DNA of 64,000 nucleotides from Nemophila menziesii (Eukaryota > Streptophyta > Magnoliopsida > Boraginales > Hydrophyllaceae), in the NCBI GenBank assembly GCA_029959085.1, contig JARWIR010000023.1:7763860-7827859 (forward strand). The letters are read 5' to 3'. Made by a program: the position numbers and the translations under genes. Each line of letters begins with the position of its first letter. Positions within the stretch are counted from its first letter, which is position 1. Under the pieces are notes generated by a model. It was given only the letters and a program-made list of their open reading frames with translations, was not told the DNA's origin and did not search any database. This document shows positions 1 to 12,334 of the stretch, piece after piece.

Positions 1-916
1 GGGAGGAATGATTATAGTTAGTAGGGATATGCTGTCATAAATAGTAACATGTGGATTTCTAATGAGCAAAAGGAATTTCCCAGCAATATACTGAACGTGC
101 AACAAATTTTGGAAATGTGGTCACATATAGACAACTCCAGCGCAAATCAGGTGTTTGCTCCAGGTGACAGTAAAGTCATGGTTGGAATCTATCTTATTGG
201 CATTCTTATATATGATAGCTTGAAGTGGTCAACGATTTTTGAATCTATGGAACACCAAAAAAGAGGCATTATTTAGTGTTCCCAACCAGAAACGTAGAAC
301 CAAGGGATTAAAAAAAGATGCTTTGAGGATGGCATGTGATTGTGTATTGGCATGGGGAAAGGAACGAGATGGTAGGGCTATCGTATCCGTGAAAAGTTCC
401 TTGGTTAGATGGGTTAAACCCGATGGTTAGTATAGATTAAATATGGAAGAAAGTTGCGATTCGTGGGAACGCAGAGCCGAGATATGAGGGATATTACGAG
501 ATAGAGATGGTTGTTCCTAGCAAGATTCTCTGAAGTGTGTGTGAGTCAAATTTATTCTCAGAAGCTTTGATGCTATATTATGGATTGAGATGGACGATTA
601 ATCGAGGCTTAAAAGATCTATTATTGAGATGGACTCGAGAGAGATTCATGCGCTAGGGAAGAATGGTAGTAGTTCTAAAAGTTGGACTTTTCATGTTGGG
701 CGAGGTTCCGCTAAAATCCTACAAGAACATTCAGACTTTAAGGTGAATCACTTCTATTAGGAAGCAAATATGTGTGCGAACATACTGGAAAAGAAAGGAG
801 TGTACTTGTTAGAGAGTCCTTATGAGTATGATGACACTCCAAAGTATTTTTGGAGCTTTTTAACATGTTATAGGAGCGGGTGTGCATTTCCTAGGTCCTT
901 TTTAAACTCCTCATGA
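1..916 (+). pseudogene. LINE A ORF2 C-terminal fragment (RNase H region), copy 1
   Basis: This is the 3' end of a plant L1-like LINE second ORF, cut by the window edge. Readable pieces lie in several frames: a stretch with EFPSNILNVQQILE near 75-120, then WVKPDG near 405-425, then the RNase H core with the acidic motif EMDSRE near 625-645. This is the RVT_3-type RNase H that follows the zf-RVT finger in many plant LINEs, where it removes RNA from the hybrid during reverse transcription. Several frameshifts and stops make it nonfunctional. The same segment recurs, better preserved, at 37577-38515, which confirms strand and identity. I infer a dead copy carried inside a segmental duplication. 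Confidence 0.75.
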
Positions 917-957
917 GGGAGTTAATTAGTGGTTAGCTAATGGAATTTCACGCCTCT

Positions 958-1215
958 GATGTATGCCAAAAAAAACTTATCATTGTGTACCGATAAGTGC
1001 TTAAATTTAATTTCCTGCATGATTTTTGCTAGGTGGTGTACAAGTGCAAGATTTTATGGTTTGGATGCTCGAGCTTTCAATACAATTCAAAACCATAACA
1101 TGAAAAATACACAAGGGAAATATAGGTGTTATCAGTTACCCTTTAAATTTATCAAATACCTTTTATTTTGGACTTCCATGAATCTAGTCAACACAGTAAT
1201 AACTTCTATTTGAAT
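958..1215. repeat. dispersed ~255-bp repeat, copy 1 of 3
   Basis: A noncoding segment starting near the words aaacttatcattgtgta and ending near caacacagtaataacttc. Closely similar sequence occurs at 38548-38803 and, more diverged, at 46698-46960. In the first two places it sits directly after the LINE A remnant, and in the third after LINE C. It could be a SINE-like element, a MITE, or a piece of LINE 3' untranslated sequence; I see no clear terminal repeats. Confidence 0.6.
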
Positions 1216-1254
1216 ATCAAAGAAAGTATCCCTCTATTATTTGGATCCATGTTA

Positions 1255-1504
1255 CTCCTCGGTCCATATTATTTGTCCAACTTTCTAAAATAATGTGTCC
1301 AATATTATTTGTCCATTTTTCATTACCAAGACACATTTTTTCTACTTTTTCCAATATTATCCATAATTAAATAATAGAAAAAGTATTGTAATAAATATCC
1401 CATGTATATTAATTTAGGGCAATTGTGTAAATAAGAAGATTATAAAATGTTTTTTTAAACTTTATGAACCAAAAAGGTGGACAAATAGAATTGGACGGAG
1501 GGAG
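1255..1504. mobile_element. Stowaway-like MITE, copy 1
   Basis: A 250-bp element with terminal inverted repeats: the left end ctcctcggtccatattattt mirrors the right end read in reverse (ctccctccgtccaattctat). It is flanked by TA on both sides (1253-1254 and 1505-1506), the Stowaway target duplication. There is no coding capacity. It moves with mariner-type transposase supplied elsewhere. A second copy lies at the equivalent duplicated place, 38845-39071. Confidence 0.85.
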
Positions 1505-1506
1505 TA

Positions 1507-4375
1507 TTTTAAGCCCTGAAATATTATAGGGGACTTCAATATGTATAGATTCTCCTCTGAAAAATTAGGTGGTTTGGGACCTAATAGAACTAATATGGAT
1601 AGATTAATCAAATGACTAGCTAGGCTGAATAAGACATATTTGCATGCTAAAGGTTGTAAGTTCACATGGTCTTACAAAAGAAATAATTCTGAGCTAATCA
1701 AACAAGTTATTATAGATTTTGTGTTAATATTGAAATAATAGATTTTGTATTAAGATAATCACACACCACTGGCTTGAAATAATTTCCTTAATGGGTAATG
1801 GTATTAACAATTTTGGTAAGAAATTAAACTCTCACTGGTAATTTAACTATTTGGGCAAATAAATTGGCTAAGGAAAACAAAGATGTTCTTAAAAACGATA
1901 AAAAGTATTTAAAATAGATGATTAATTCCAGTGATCCTATTGATTGGGATATCGTAACTATATAGTGAAAAGTATAGGACAAAGATGAAAGAATGAAGAA
2001 ATTTAATGGAAACTGAAATCTAGAATTATATTGCTTACACTTGGTGATAAAAATAAATCATATTTTCATTCTATAGATAAATATAGAAGATTGAGGAATA
2101 AAATCACTAGTATATTTACTGAAAATGATATTTGGATTGATAAAAAAAGGGGATATAGAGAATGAGATTAAAAATTACTTTAACTCTATTGTTTTTACTA
2201 AAGGCCCTAGAAATTATACCCTAGTCATTGACTCTCTTAATAGATGCATAATTAATGATATGAATTCCACTCGGACTAGTCCTGTTAGTTTAAATGACAT
2301 AAAGAATGCCTTATAGGAAATGCGGAGTGGTAGGTTGCCTAGCCCTGATGGGTACCTTGTATACTCTTACAAAAAACAATGGGATCTTTTCAAATTTGTA
2401 TATCTAATTTCCTTTGGAATGATGATAATGATTATGAGATTAACAATAATCTGATTACTTTAATCCTTAAAGTTGACAAATTCACAAAAATTGCCCAGTA
2501 CAGACAAATTATTTGTTCTAATGTTATTTATAATACTTTCTCTAAAATATTAGTGAAAAGATTACAACACCTGATGCCTTTTATTATTATTGAGAACCAG
2601 TGTGCTTTTAATCCTGGAAAGGAAATTACTTAAAACATATTTCTAGCTCATGAGGTAATCACTTCTTAAAAAGAAAAAGAACAACGGAAACACATTAATA
2701 TGGCCATTAAGGCAGATGTTGGTAAAGCTTGTGATTTTATGTAAAATGATATTTTTTGAATGACATCTTATTAAAATGGGATTCTGTGATAGATGGGTAA
2801 AATGGATGATGGATGTGTTACCCCAGTCACTTATAGTGTACTTATGAATTATGACAAGCAGGCTAGATTCCCCTATCTAACCCGTCGAAAAGCCTTAGGC
2901 AGAGGGACCCCCTCTCACCCTTTCTCTTTTGTATTATAGCTCAAGCTTTAACCTATCTTATGGATGATTAAATTGACACATATATGATTAGAGGATTAAG
3001 GATTAATAAACATTTTCCTACTTCAAGTCATATATTATTTGCGGATGATATTCTTTTCTTCATCGGGGATGAAACTGAGGATATTGAACACTTTAAAAAT
3101 TTGCTTAACGATTATAGTCATGCCACAGGTCAATGTAGTAACCTTAATAAAAGTGGTATTGTTTTTTTGTAAAAATACTCTAGTGGATAAAATACATAAT
3201 TTACTTGATATTCTAAGGGTGAATAAACTCAAAAACTTAGGCAAATATTTAGGACTACCTGCTGATTTGGGTAGATCCAATGTTATGTCGATAAATAGTA
3301 AAATGGAATACTATTTTTCCTGTTAGAAGCAGAGAAAGAGACTCTTATAAAGGAAGTGATTAATGTTATTCCCTCATATACTATGGATGATATCTTTATC
3401 CCTATTAGTATATGTCATAAAATTGATTCTCTTATAGCTAAATTTTGGTGGAATAAAAACAATAGAAAAAGGAATCATTGGATAAAATTAAGGGGCATAA
3501 CCATTAATAAACACAATAAGGGTATGGTTTTTAAAAGTATAAGACCAAAACATATTGCCCTACTTATAAATGTTTGTAAGATCTTTAATAAACAAAAATA
3601 TCTTTTGGCTAGGACACTGAAAGGAATATATTTTAATAATTCTAGCTTCCTTGAAGCCAATCTAGGCTACAATCTCTCTTGGGGTTGGAGAAGTCTACTT
3701 GAGGCAAGAAATAATTTTAAAAAAGATTTAATTTGGAAGGCGGGAATTAGAACCTCTATAAATATATGGCATAATAGCTGGATTCCAGGTATTAAATCTC
3801 TTACTAATACTAGGAATTGTCCTTTTACATATGTATCAGAACTATTTTATTAAGGTCCTTACATTTGGGTTCATAATTTGCTCACAGAGTGGTTTGAAAC
3901 AGAGATTATAGAGAAAAAATTTAAAATAATGACCCTATTTCTATAAGTGTTGATAATGCTTCTTAGCTTTCTCTATAGATGGAGAGGTTAATTCTAAAGC
4001 TATATATAGATATTTGAAGTAAAAAGAGATGTAAAAAGAAAAAAAAATGAATAGGTGAGGTTACATAGTGGCTCCTATGCCACCCCAAAATCAGTTTGGA
4101 AGGAGGTTTGGAGCCTTAAAGGTACCTCCTAAAATTAGAATTTGTTTGGAAACTGTGTAAAAGAAAACTTCCTACCGAGGAGCTAAAATTTAAAAGAAAA
4201 TGCACCACTTCTCTCCTGTGTAATGTTTGTAGGATAGAACCTGGATCTATTGAACAACTCTTGTTTAATTGTTCATGGACTAGATTATTGTGGCTCATCT
4301 CTCCAGTACAAATGTTGTTTAATTCAATTTGGACTTCTAGATTTGAGTTATGGTTTACTAAGTTAAAGAGTATGA
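1507..4375 (+). pseudogene. LINE B ORF2 fragment (endonuclease end, RT, zf-RVT), copy 1
   Basis: A second, different plant LINE. It begins inside the endonuclease domain just after the MITE (GDFNMYRFSSEKLGG near 1527-1575) and continues through a reverse transcriptase with FADDILFF (about 3035-3060), then LGKYLGLPADLG (about 3235-3275), the thumb region (3356-3853) and a zf-RVT finger ending LLFNCSWTRLLWL (about 4260-4295). Reverse transcriptase of this class copies element RNA at a nicked chromosomal site. Many stops and frameshifts are present. Relative to copy 2 it has lost about 150 bp near 1730, but keeps about 690 bp (roughly 2240-2930) that copy 2 lacks. The ORF ends abruptly in the TA repeat. 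Confidence 0.8.
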
Positions 4376-4402
4376 AAAATCGTAAGGATATAGCTAGTAG
4401 AA

Positions 4403-4419
4403 ATATATATATTTATATA

Positions 4420-4484
<65 letters not shown>
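4403..4484. repeat. (TA)n microsatellite
   Basis: About 80 bp of nearly pure TA with two TTTA interruptions near the left end. The duplicated locus has only a short tatatata at about 41389, so this array expanded after the duplication or contracted in the other copy. It marks the junction between LINE B and the CLASSY-like fragment. Confidence 0.95.
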
Positions 4485-4486
<2 letters not shown>

Positions 4487-5095
4487 TGAGCCGAGCAACT
4501 ATCCCAAGGGAGATGAAGAAAGCCAGATTTTTTCGATGTTCAGCAAATATCTCCTTCCATTGAAATTCCTGGAGAGATTAACTGTAAATATGAAAGGCTA
4601 TAGCAATGGAAAGGAAATATTCATGATCACAAGGAACTCTGATGCTGATTTTCGAGAGGCATTAATGGAGCAGTTTAACAATTATCCAGATGCTCGAGTT
4701 TTCTTTGAATTGATCAAAGCTTGTGGTGAAGGGATATCACTCGTGGGAGCATCTCTTATCATCGTATTGGATGTTCATTCCGGCCAGGTCAGGTCCGCAA
4801 GGTTTATGTGTATAGGTTGGTTGCCTCTGAATCACCAGAGGAGGAAGATCACGAAACAAGCTTTAGAAAGGAATCAATTTCTAAATTGTGGTTCGAATGG
4901 AATGGAATGAATATTCAGGCAATCAAGAATTTGTGATGGAATCTGTGCATGTGGACAATTATGGTGACAAGTTTCTAGAAACTTATCGCTTAAAGGAAGA
5001 TGTTGCTGCTTTATACAGAAGGTCTGGAAACATTAACTTCAACCGCCTATTCCTTTACACAGATAGTCATTTCCATTTAACCTTTTAGACTCCTT
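4485..5095 (+). pseudogene. CLASSY1/2-like SNF2 remodeler, C-terminal fragment, copy 1
   Basis: Translated pieces match the end of the plant CLASSY1/2 chromatin remodelers, which help bring RNA polymerase IV to loci for RNA-directed DNA methylation. What is seen: YLLPLKFLERLTV (about 4545-4585), [15 protein letters not shown] (about 4737-4782), which is the end of the SNF2 helicase C-lobe, then [14 protein letters not shown] (about 4905-4946) and FLETYRLKEDVAALYRR (about 4972-5022). Roughly 30-45 bp that should encode the arginine-finger helix are missing after VLDVHS, and the frame changes at least twice. Only the last part of a gene that should encode well over 1000 residues is present, so this is a dead fragment. 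Identity rests on remembered family motifs; copy 2 lies at 41396-42240. Confidence 0.7.
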
Positions 5096-6204
5096 AACGG
5101 GTCTATAAGAGTCGGGATCATGTCCCACAAATGTATTTTCCATAAGTGAAATTGCTGATGGTATGTTGTTACTGATTCCATCATTTCTGGACATATTGTT
5201 TATCTTGGTAGACATCATTTCAATTACCAAGGATTACACAATATTATAGATAATTCAAACAAACGAATTATTCAACCTTCATCACTAAAAGACAACACAA
5301 AAACTTGATTCATTCTTATTACAAAATGATTAAATTAATTTTAATTTCCCAAGGTTTTATATTCTTGTTAGTCCCCCAAGTTTTTATATTCTTGTTGTAG
5401 AGGATCGAAGAAATTAAAGAGATAATCAATTCACGTAAAAGAAGAATCTCAATCAATTAAGAATTCTTTTAGCGGAAATTTTTTAAACCACAAGGTTCGA
5501 CAAGTATGCCGATACTAGCAAGATTGATATTAGTTGTTAAAAAACACACTAATATTACAACGTTATATGACGTTAGTAAGCGAGTATTTTTCTAGTATGT
5601 ATACACAAGCCTAGAAATCAGAATAAGAGAAAAGAAATAGAATGTAATATTCATGTTCTGTATACACAGACCCAAAAAAATTTCCAAAAGTAAAGTTTAT
5701 AAAAACGTAAAAAGAAAATGTTTTATGGTTTATACCACGTGAATCATAAATACCTTAAATTGTTGTGTTTTGTTTGTATAAACCAGTACAAAAATATAGA
5801 GACTAATGCAGAAATAAAATAAAAGTAAATAATTAAATAACTTTACTTGTCGAGGCTCGGATTGGATCCGATGTCTTTAAGGTATTTAGGCCACGTACAG
5901 GTGTCTTACATTTGTTGGCTTCAACCTCTAGGATACAACGACACAACTATTCAAAAGAAACTAACATACGAATTCTTAAGAATTTCAACGAACTTAATAA
6001 TGCTGCTTCTTTCTATCTCTCTCTTATAATTTTAATGCTTTTGAAAAAATGAATGAAGAAAATGGTTTAGTTGGCCAACTATCTATAGAAAATGAAAAGG
6101 TGGCTTGCCAAAGGTTGTGATGTTTCATTTTTGAGTTACGTTGTATTAATTTAAGATACAACGTTTACTTAAAAGACCAAAAATTTTGGGCTGGTCCAAA
6201 TGGT
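5096..6204. other. unassigned AT-rich stretch
   Basis: No convincing coding region. The sequence is compatible with part of an old LTR or another noncoding element, but I found no paired terminal repeats, primer site or target duplication. The only ORFs are short and lack recognisable motifs. Confidence 0.4.
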
Positions 6205-6207
6205 ATG

Positions 6208-6380
6208 AAACTAAGGCCCAAAAGCCCAACAAAGATGATGGTCCAGGTTCATACCCCATCTAAGGCCCAACAAAGGTATAGAGCTAAGGCCCAAAAGCCC
6301 ACAAAGCTAATGGTCCAGGTTCAACCCTACCTAAGGCCCAACAAAGCTATGGATATAAGTCCCAAAAACCCAACAAAGCC
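6208..6380. repeat. short degenerate tandem repeat rich in aaggccca
   Basis: The motif ctaaggcccaaaagcccaac followed by gatggtccaggttca recurs about every 80 bp, with a shorter cctaaggcccaacaaag in between. There are roughly two full copies plus a partial third. It is followed by a T-rich tract. No coding function is seen; similar 'aggcccaa' runs occur in some plant LTRs, but that is only a guess here. Confidence 0.75.
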
Positions 6381-7819
6381 TTTTTTTTTCTTTCTTTCTT
6401 TGCTATATAAAAAAAGAAATAAAATAACAATTATTTTTTTTCTTTTAATTTCTCCAAATTACATGACTCAATTTCTCATTCAATTTCAAATGATTTTAAC
6501 CAAGTGAATATATTACGTTAATCTTTACAACTTGAATAAACGTATTAATATCCGAATCATTACATTAAATTGAGTCACCGACTAACATCGTAAACATGGT
6601 CAACACTTGGGTTGAATCCCATTTGTCCAACATTATTTTCATTGTATTGTTTTAGTTTGGAAACAATAATTTGTCAGATATGCAACGTCTTATTATGAGT
6701 CCAGTGTACACTTAGAAATTTTGTTTGTGGACGCTATAATATTAAAAGGATTTTAGTAAGTTGGATGAGGTGATGTAGGGTGGGGATTTTATTTATAATT
6801 TAACTATTAAATATAATTTTTATTCAATTTTCGTAAAGTTATCGTGTAAAAGTAATATCCTATATATCAAAAAAATTATAATCTGTTGAAAAATTACTTG
6901 AAAAACTTTATTCTCTAATGGATGAAGAAAAAAAACTTTAAGTAATTATTCTAAAAAATTATTTTATAAGCGTCAATTGTTTAAAAGGTCCAAAACTAAT
7001 TTTTCTCATTTTTAATGGGTTTAAGGTTTTTTCCTTCCGCAAATGGTCAAATTTTTAATGGGATATCTTTGTTTTTATAATAAGTTAAGATTTTATCTAA
7101 TGGTTTATACAAGTTTTTTAATGGGTCACGTGTATTATTTTTTATAGATTAAACATATTTCTTAAATGTTATGTGTAATAATTAGCGTAAACTTTATTAG
7201 CTAACAATATTCTTGTAAAGACATTTGAATCAATAACCCATAAATACTTACATAACATAATTTGGACTCATAAACAACCCATATATCTCAACGAAGAGAT
7301 CACTTGGTGTGATTAACAACAGAGAAATAGCCGATAAAAAGATATATAACAAGCAACTAAGATATATATATATATATATGTGCGTGTATATATAATATAT
7401 ATTAACGTCGGTAAACAACATGGATTAAACTTCGATTAGTAAAATACTGATAATTTGTACAGGGATTTGTGGACACAAACAATAATATTTCATATTATTC
7501 AATATTTATACATTACTATAACATCAGCGTGAAAATCTAATAAATGGTCAAGTAAAAAATAGCAAAGGAAGTGTCATCAATAACGTGAGTAAAGATGAAT
7601 AATTATGTATTACTTGAATATACTTAACTAAATCATGTTTGATGTTTTTTTCTTGGTTTATTATGTTTCTGTGTAAAGAAATTAATTATATGGTAAATTG
7701 CACCATTTATCTTTCAGTACGTTGGTGGTCTAGGCTTTCTTGCATGCACAACGAATAATTACACATGGATATACATGCCTCCACATGCATATTCCAAATT
7801 AAATTCACAACTAAGTTAC
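6381..7819. other. AT-rich intergenic stretch
   Basis: Nothing coding is visible. It contains a TA/TG microsatellite at about 7359-7401 and ends at the left LTR of element E2. The last 5 bases, gttac at 7815-7819, are a near match to tttac at 19373-19377 on the far side of E2. Confidence 0.5.
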
Positions 7820-9260
7820 TGGTGTCTTCTGGTGTGTTATAAAATAACACCCCCATATAGGAAGGATACGTACCGCAAGTGTACAGATCGTCTAAGTAAT
7901 ATTCGGTAAACGGGAATTCGATCTCAGGAACGGATTGGATATGACTTTAGTTGTTATGTAATAAGTGTGTGTAGTTGTTATATGATGCGGAAAATAAAAT
8001 GGATAAATATTTGTTTTGATTTTATTTAAGGACTAAAGTGCAAATAATGTAAAATACCAAATTAACTAATGCAAATAAATGAGTTGCAAGTAAATAAAAT
8101 ATGAGTAGACACAAGGATGAGAAATATTACTTGAATTTCGCAAGCGTTTCGCCTAAATCTATTCAATCAATGTTCTTGTTTAAGAGTCGAATTGGTAATT
8201 AATAATAGTCGAGATTCGAGTTTATCCTAACCCCCGTCAGGGTGAACTTAGGAGCTATCCTAGGGTATTACAAACCCCGACAGGGTGATTATAAGGCCAC
8301 TATAATGAATAACTTAATTACTAATTCCTATTTTTGATTCATGACTTCAAAAACAGTAAATAAATTCACGATAATAGAAAATAATAATTTACCCAATTCA
8401 AATTAAATTTTTCAATCTCAAATTCAAAAACATTAATTAAATAAATTGGGGCTCAGCCCATTAAAGCGATTTGCAAGCACAAATGAGTTTAGCTCATAAT
8501 TGAAATTAAAACTAAAGAAATAAAATTAAAGGAACTCGTGTTTATAGAAAGAAAAATAAATAAAACGTAATTAAGAGGTTGTTGAATTGACTGTTGGTGG
8601 AAGAATTGCTTCTCTAGCTTCATCTTTTTCTTTTCTCTTGCTTCCGGCTTTTCTCTTTAACGCTCTGCCTTTTGAAAAATGAATTGTGTGTAAAAATAAA
8701 GTCAAAAGGCCTATATATACTAATAAAATCGGACATGGGCTTATTTTAAATAATTTAATGAAATATTAAATGACCCAAGTCCACTCTTCAAGTCCAAATC
8801 ATGTAACTGGTGTACACCTTCCACTAAAACGGCTGTAACTTTCTCAATTTAACTTCGAATTGACTCATTCAACTTGCTATTTTTTTGTAACTTGATAAGG
8901 AACTAATCTTATTTACAACTCAGTGGCTGAATCCATGTTTAAGTGGCTCGAAATCAGCAATTATCATCAGCCTTACAGATTTGTAGCTCCAGTTTGTCAA
9001 CTCTTTGGGATATTTCTTCTCGCCTTCGACTTCTTTACACGATCTAAGACTCCCGTTCTTGATTTCTCTCCTTGCTAGTATTAAAAACCTACAAAATTTA
9101 CGCTAAAACAAACCATTTAACGTGCAAAAGTTTAATAAATGAAAAATACTAAAATCCAAGGAGGAAAAATTGTATATAACAATTTAATCCTAAATTTTTA
9201 TCTATCTCCTAAAATGATGTCTCATATGGGCATATAATTAGAGCAAAAGAGGAGACATCA
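7820..9260 (-). repeat. E2 3' LTR
   Basis: Begins tggtgtcttc and ends gaggagacatca, so on the minus strand it runs TGATGTCTCC... to ...CA. It shares blocks such as accgcaagtgta and accccgacagggtg with the right LTR and, reversed, with the E5 LTR at 54259-55825. It is followed on its internal side by a purine tract. Confidence 0.85.
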
Positions 9261-9273
9261 AGACCTCCAACTC
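9261..9273 (-). promoter_or_regulatory. E2 polypurine tract
   Basis: On the minus strand gagttggaggtct immediately precedes the LTR start TGATGTCTCC. This is where plus-strand DNA synthesis primes in LTR retrotransposons. The same position holds gagttgggggtct in E4 and gagttgggggtttt in E3. Confidence 0.75.
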
Positions 9274-10786
9274 AAACCTTTGTCGTCTCGACAAAGTAAA
9301 CTTACAAACAAAGGTCTAAGGTGAATGCAGAGATGCAAAAGCTAGTAAATACACCCAAAGCAATACTTAAAATAAATCTCATATAACAAACATTAGGAAT
9401 TAATATACACATACACTTATCATGAAAAATCAAACACAAATAATATCAATCTTAAAATTAACTTCACAATGCTAGAAGGTTACACTTGTACTTATATCAA
9501 TATGATGGCTATTGGGTGTTCATTGATCCTCACTCGCTTTAAATGCTCCACTTAGTATACTCCCTATTAGCTGAATTATAAACTCACTATGCACCTAAGA
9601 ATCACGAGGACTTTATGGTTTTAGCGTAGGCTTAGGGACAATATGGTATGTATATTTGGTAAATTTGAAGCGAGCTTTTGGCTCTCTCCTCACTTATCAT
9701 CAACAACTGTCCACAAGCTTGAGTTTACACTTGAATAATGTTCTCACTCAACCCATTTGATGAACTAATTTAGCATCCCTAAGTTAACCCAATATAGACT
9801 AAGATGATTTCCAAAAATATCCACTTTTCCGGATAAGTTATTCTTTCTTTTTCTTTTTCTTTTTCAAATTCTTTTTTTTGTAAAGTAGCTAACCAGGTTC
9901 CTGGTTTGTGATGATCGGGTTCACGGTCCTTATTGTATTGACTTTTTTTTTTTAAATCTCGGCAATAGGTTACAAATAATAATATCATCTGAAATTGTAC
10001 CTTAATGTAAACACATATAGTTCCCTCCCAATATCATTCCCAAATATGGATCCACCACCCCAAACTCAAGCTTGAGACAGGTCTTAGGATCGTGATTCAA
10101 GTGTAGGTCATTTGGAAAGGCCTAATAAACTAAGGGGATATGGGATTATATCGTGGAGACAAAAGAAAAGGCTTTAAGGCTCAAAATTGGGCTAAGAAGG
10201 ATTAAATTAATACAAGGGATAAAAGGCTAAAAAGGTCTCAAATGGCTTAACAAAGAACTGCCCCTATCATTTTCCTTGTTAAATAGCTCGCCTCTAGTTC
10301 ATACCTAAGTGGGTTCTCTACTAATTTGTATCTCACGTTCTACAAACCAAACATTTTCCTTAAGTACAAGTTTAATTCTTTTGCATTGTTCATTAATTGT
10401 TCCTATCAATTAACTATGTTTGCATGAAATTAAAGTGTGTTTTATACTAACTCCTAAAGTCCACTATTTACTATCATAGATTCATCAAAAGTATGCTTAA
10501 TAGGGACATTTAAGATCTTCTACAGTCAACCGCAACTCCTAATTAATTTATTTAAAGCAATTAAACACATAACACGTAAAAATGGGATGAGGCAACGAAC
10601 CCCACTCCAAACTCAAAAATGTGTCATGTCCCCACGACTCGAAAAGACTCAAAGTAACTAAACTAATATACACTAAATGAGAAAAAGTTAGAAAACGTAT
10701 CTCAACCGGCACTAGGCTGGTTACCAATGTTGCGTCCAGGTTGGGCATCTTTTGTGAGGATTGAGTAAATGACATGTTGCATATTG
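9274..10786 (-). other. E2 noncoding 3' internal region
   Basis: Matches, in reverse, the 3' internal parts of E1 (14700-15890) and E4 (25718-27250). It holds two conserved tracts reading gagtttggggtgg or close to it on the minus strand (10052-10068 and 10601-10614), the GGGA hairpin at 10621-10640, and the conserved run gtgaggagagagccaaaag near 9680 on the minus strand. No ORF is credible. Confidence 0.75.
10621..10640 (-). other. GGGA-loop hairpin in E2
   Basis: On the minus strand GAGTCGTG-GGGA-CATGACAC can fold with 7 of 8 stem pairs (one A-A mismatch and one G-T wobble). It occupies the same place relative to the purine tract as the perfect version in E1 at 14846-14865. Confidence 0.6.
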
Positions 10787-10791
10787 CTCAC

Positions 10792-12310
10792 TGATGTCTC
10801 CCTAAATGTTCTAATTTTATGCCCTTGCGAGACATCATTTTTGGTGTTTATTTTACTATTTAGATACACTTTTGGTCTTAAAATGCAATAAATCGATTTT
10901 CCTCTTTTAATTCCAATATTTTGATTTATTAAACTTTTGCGCGTAATATGGTTTGTTTTGAGTTAAACGTTGTAGGTTTTGAATACTATCTAGGAGAGGA
11001 AGCCAAGATTAAAGTCAAAGATTGTGTAATGAAGTCAAAGCAAGAAGAAATATCCCGAAAAAATTGATTATTTTAAGCTGCAAATCTAGAAAGTTGTCAA
11101 AGATTGCTGATTCCGAGCCATCTAAGAGTGGATTTAGCCTCTGACTTGTGAAGAGAAAACGTGCCCCATTGAGTTACAGAACTTTAGAAACTAGAATGAG
11201 GTCAATTTGAAATGAAACGAGCCGGTTACAGCTGTTTTAGTGGAGGTGGTGCAGCAGTTACGGGATTTGAGCTTAATTAGTAGACTTGGGCTTTTCTAAA
11301 ATTCACTTAAACCTAAGTAAAAGCCCTAGTCCGAATTTAGCACTATAAATATGCCTTAAGACCTCATTATTCAGCACCTCTCATTTTATTCTTCAATTAA
11401 AATTATCCTTAGAAGAGAGTGTCCAGAGAGAACGTCAGAAGCAAGGAAAAGGAGAAAGCTAAGAGTTGGAGAAAGTCATCTTCTCCAAATCACAGCCAAG
11501 CCCAATTCCTAATTAGGTTCTATCTTTTATTTCTGTGATTGAAGAACATGATTCCTTTTTGTTTTAATTTAGTTTTTCGCATTAGCAATTTGATTTCGTT
11601 TCATGTGTTTGAATTTGGGATAATTTTTATTTAAAACAAATTGGGTAAATTGTATTTTTCTTTAATTTTCTTTTATTTACTTTTATTGAATTCGCGAATC
11701 AATATTAGGATTCAGTATCTAGGCTATTCCAATTAGTGGCGATTGGATCTAATTAACGAATATAGGTTATAAAGTATTTCACTCTGACGGGTTTAATTAA
11801 ACCTATGGCCAATTGGGTAGAATAGACTTAATCACTTGAAAGTGGACTATAATCACCCTGACGGAGTTTGTAGCCCTTGAGAATAGCTCCTTAGTCCACC
11901 CTGACGAGGGTAAGGAGAATTCCGAATCCCGACCAATACATATTTACCAATTTGCCTCTTAAACATGACATGAAATGAATGATAATTAGGTGAAACCCTT
12001 GCGTCTCTCAAGTACTACCGTTCACATCTTGCGTAAACACTTTATTTTCTTGTGTCTAGTTAATTACTTGCATTAATTTAGTACTTTAATTTATTGTCTT
12101 AGCATTAGAAAACCAAACAAACAATTCTAAAAATCATTTACTTTATTTTTACGTGCAATTAACTACTATCTGATAAGCATTAGAGTCAACCATTCAGTCC
12201 CTGAGAACGAATCTGTTTTATCACTTATATTACTTGGGACAACCGTACACTTGCGGTTGTGGTTTTTTTATCCTTATTGCATTTATTTTAGAACACACAA
12301 AGGACCTCCA
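10792..12310 (+). repeat. E1 5' LTR
   Basis: Runs from tgatgtctccc to aaaggacctcca. It contains a likely promoter: the sequence cactataaatatgcc near 11341 resembles a plant TATA box. The start repeats itself shortly downstream in gagacatcatt, giving a small terminal inverted repeat typical of these LTRs. Confidence 0.9.
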
Positions 12311-12315
12311 AGTTT

Positions 12316-12334
12316 TTGGCGCCACTACTGGAGA
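12316..12334 (+). promoter_or_regulatory. E1 primer-binding site
   Basis: tggcgccactactggagac lies 5 bp after the LTR. It is a slightly diverged form of the tggcgccgctgccgggga seen in E2 and E4. Sites of this type are usually described as complementary to a tRNA 3' end (tRNA-Asp for Athila, from memory); minus-strand DNA synthesis starts here. Confidence 0.8.

Noticed and set aside
4403..4484. TA array considered as a regulatory or origin element
   Set aside because: Simple microsatellite; nearly absent in the duplicated copy.
9841..9880. Pyrimidine-rich run as a promoter element
   Set aside because: Simple-sequence counterpart of the purine tract in E1 at 15533-15706; part of the retroelement 3' region.
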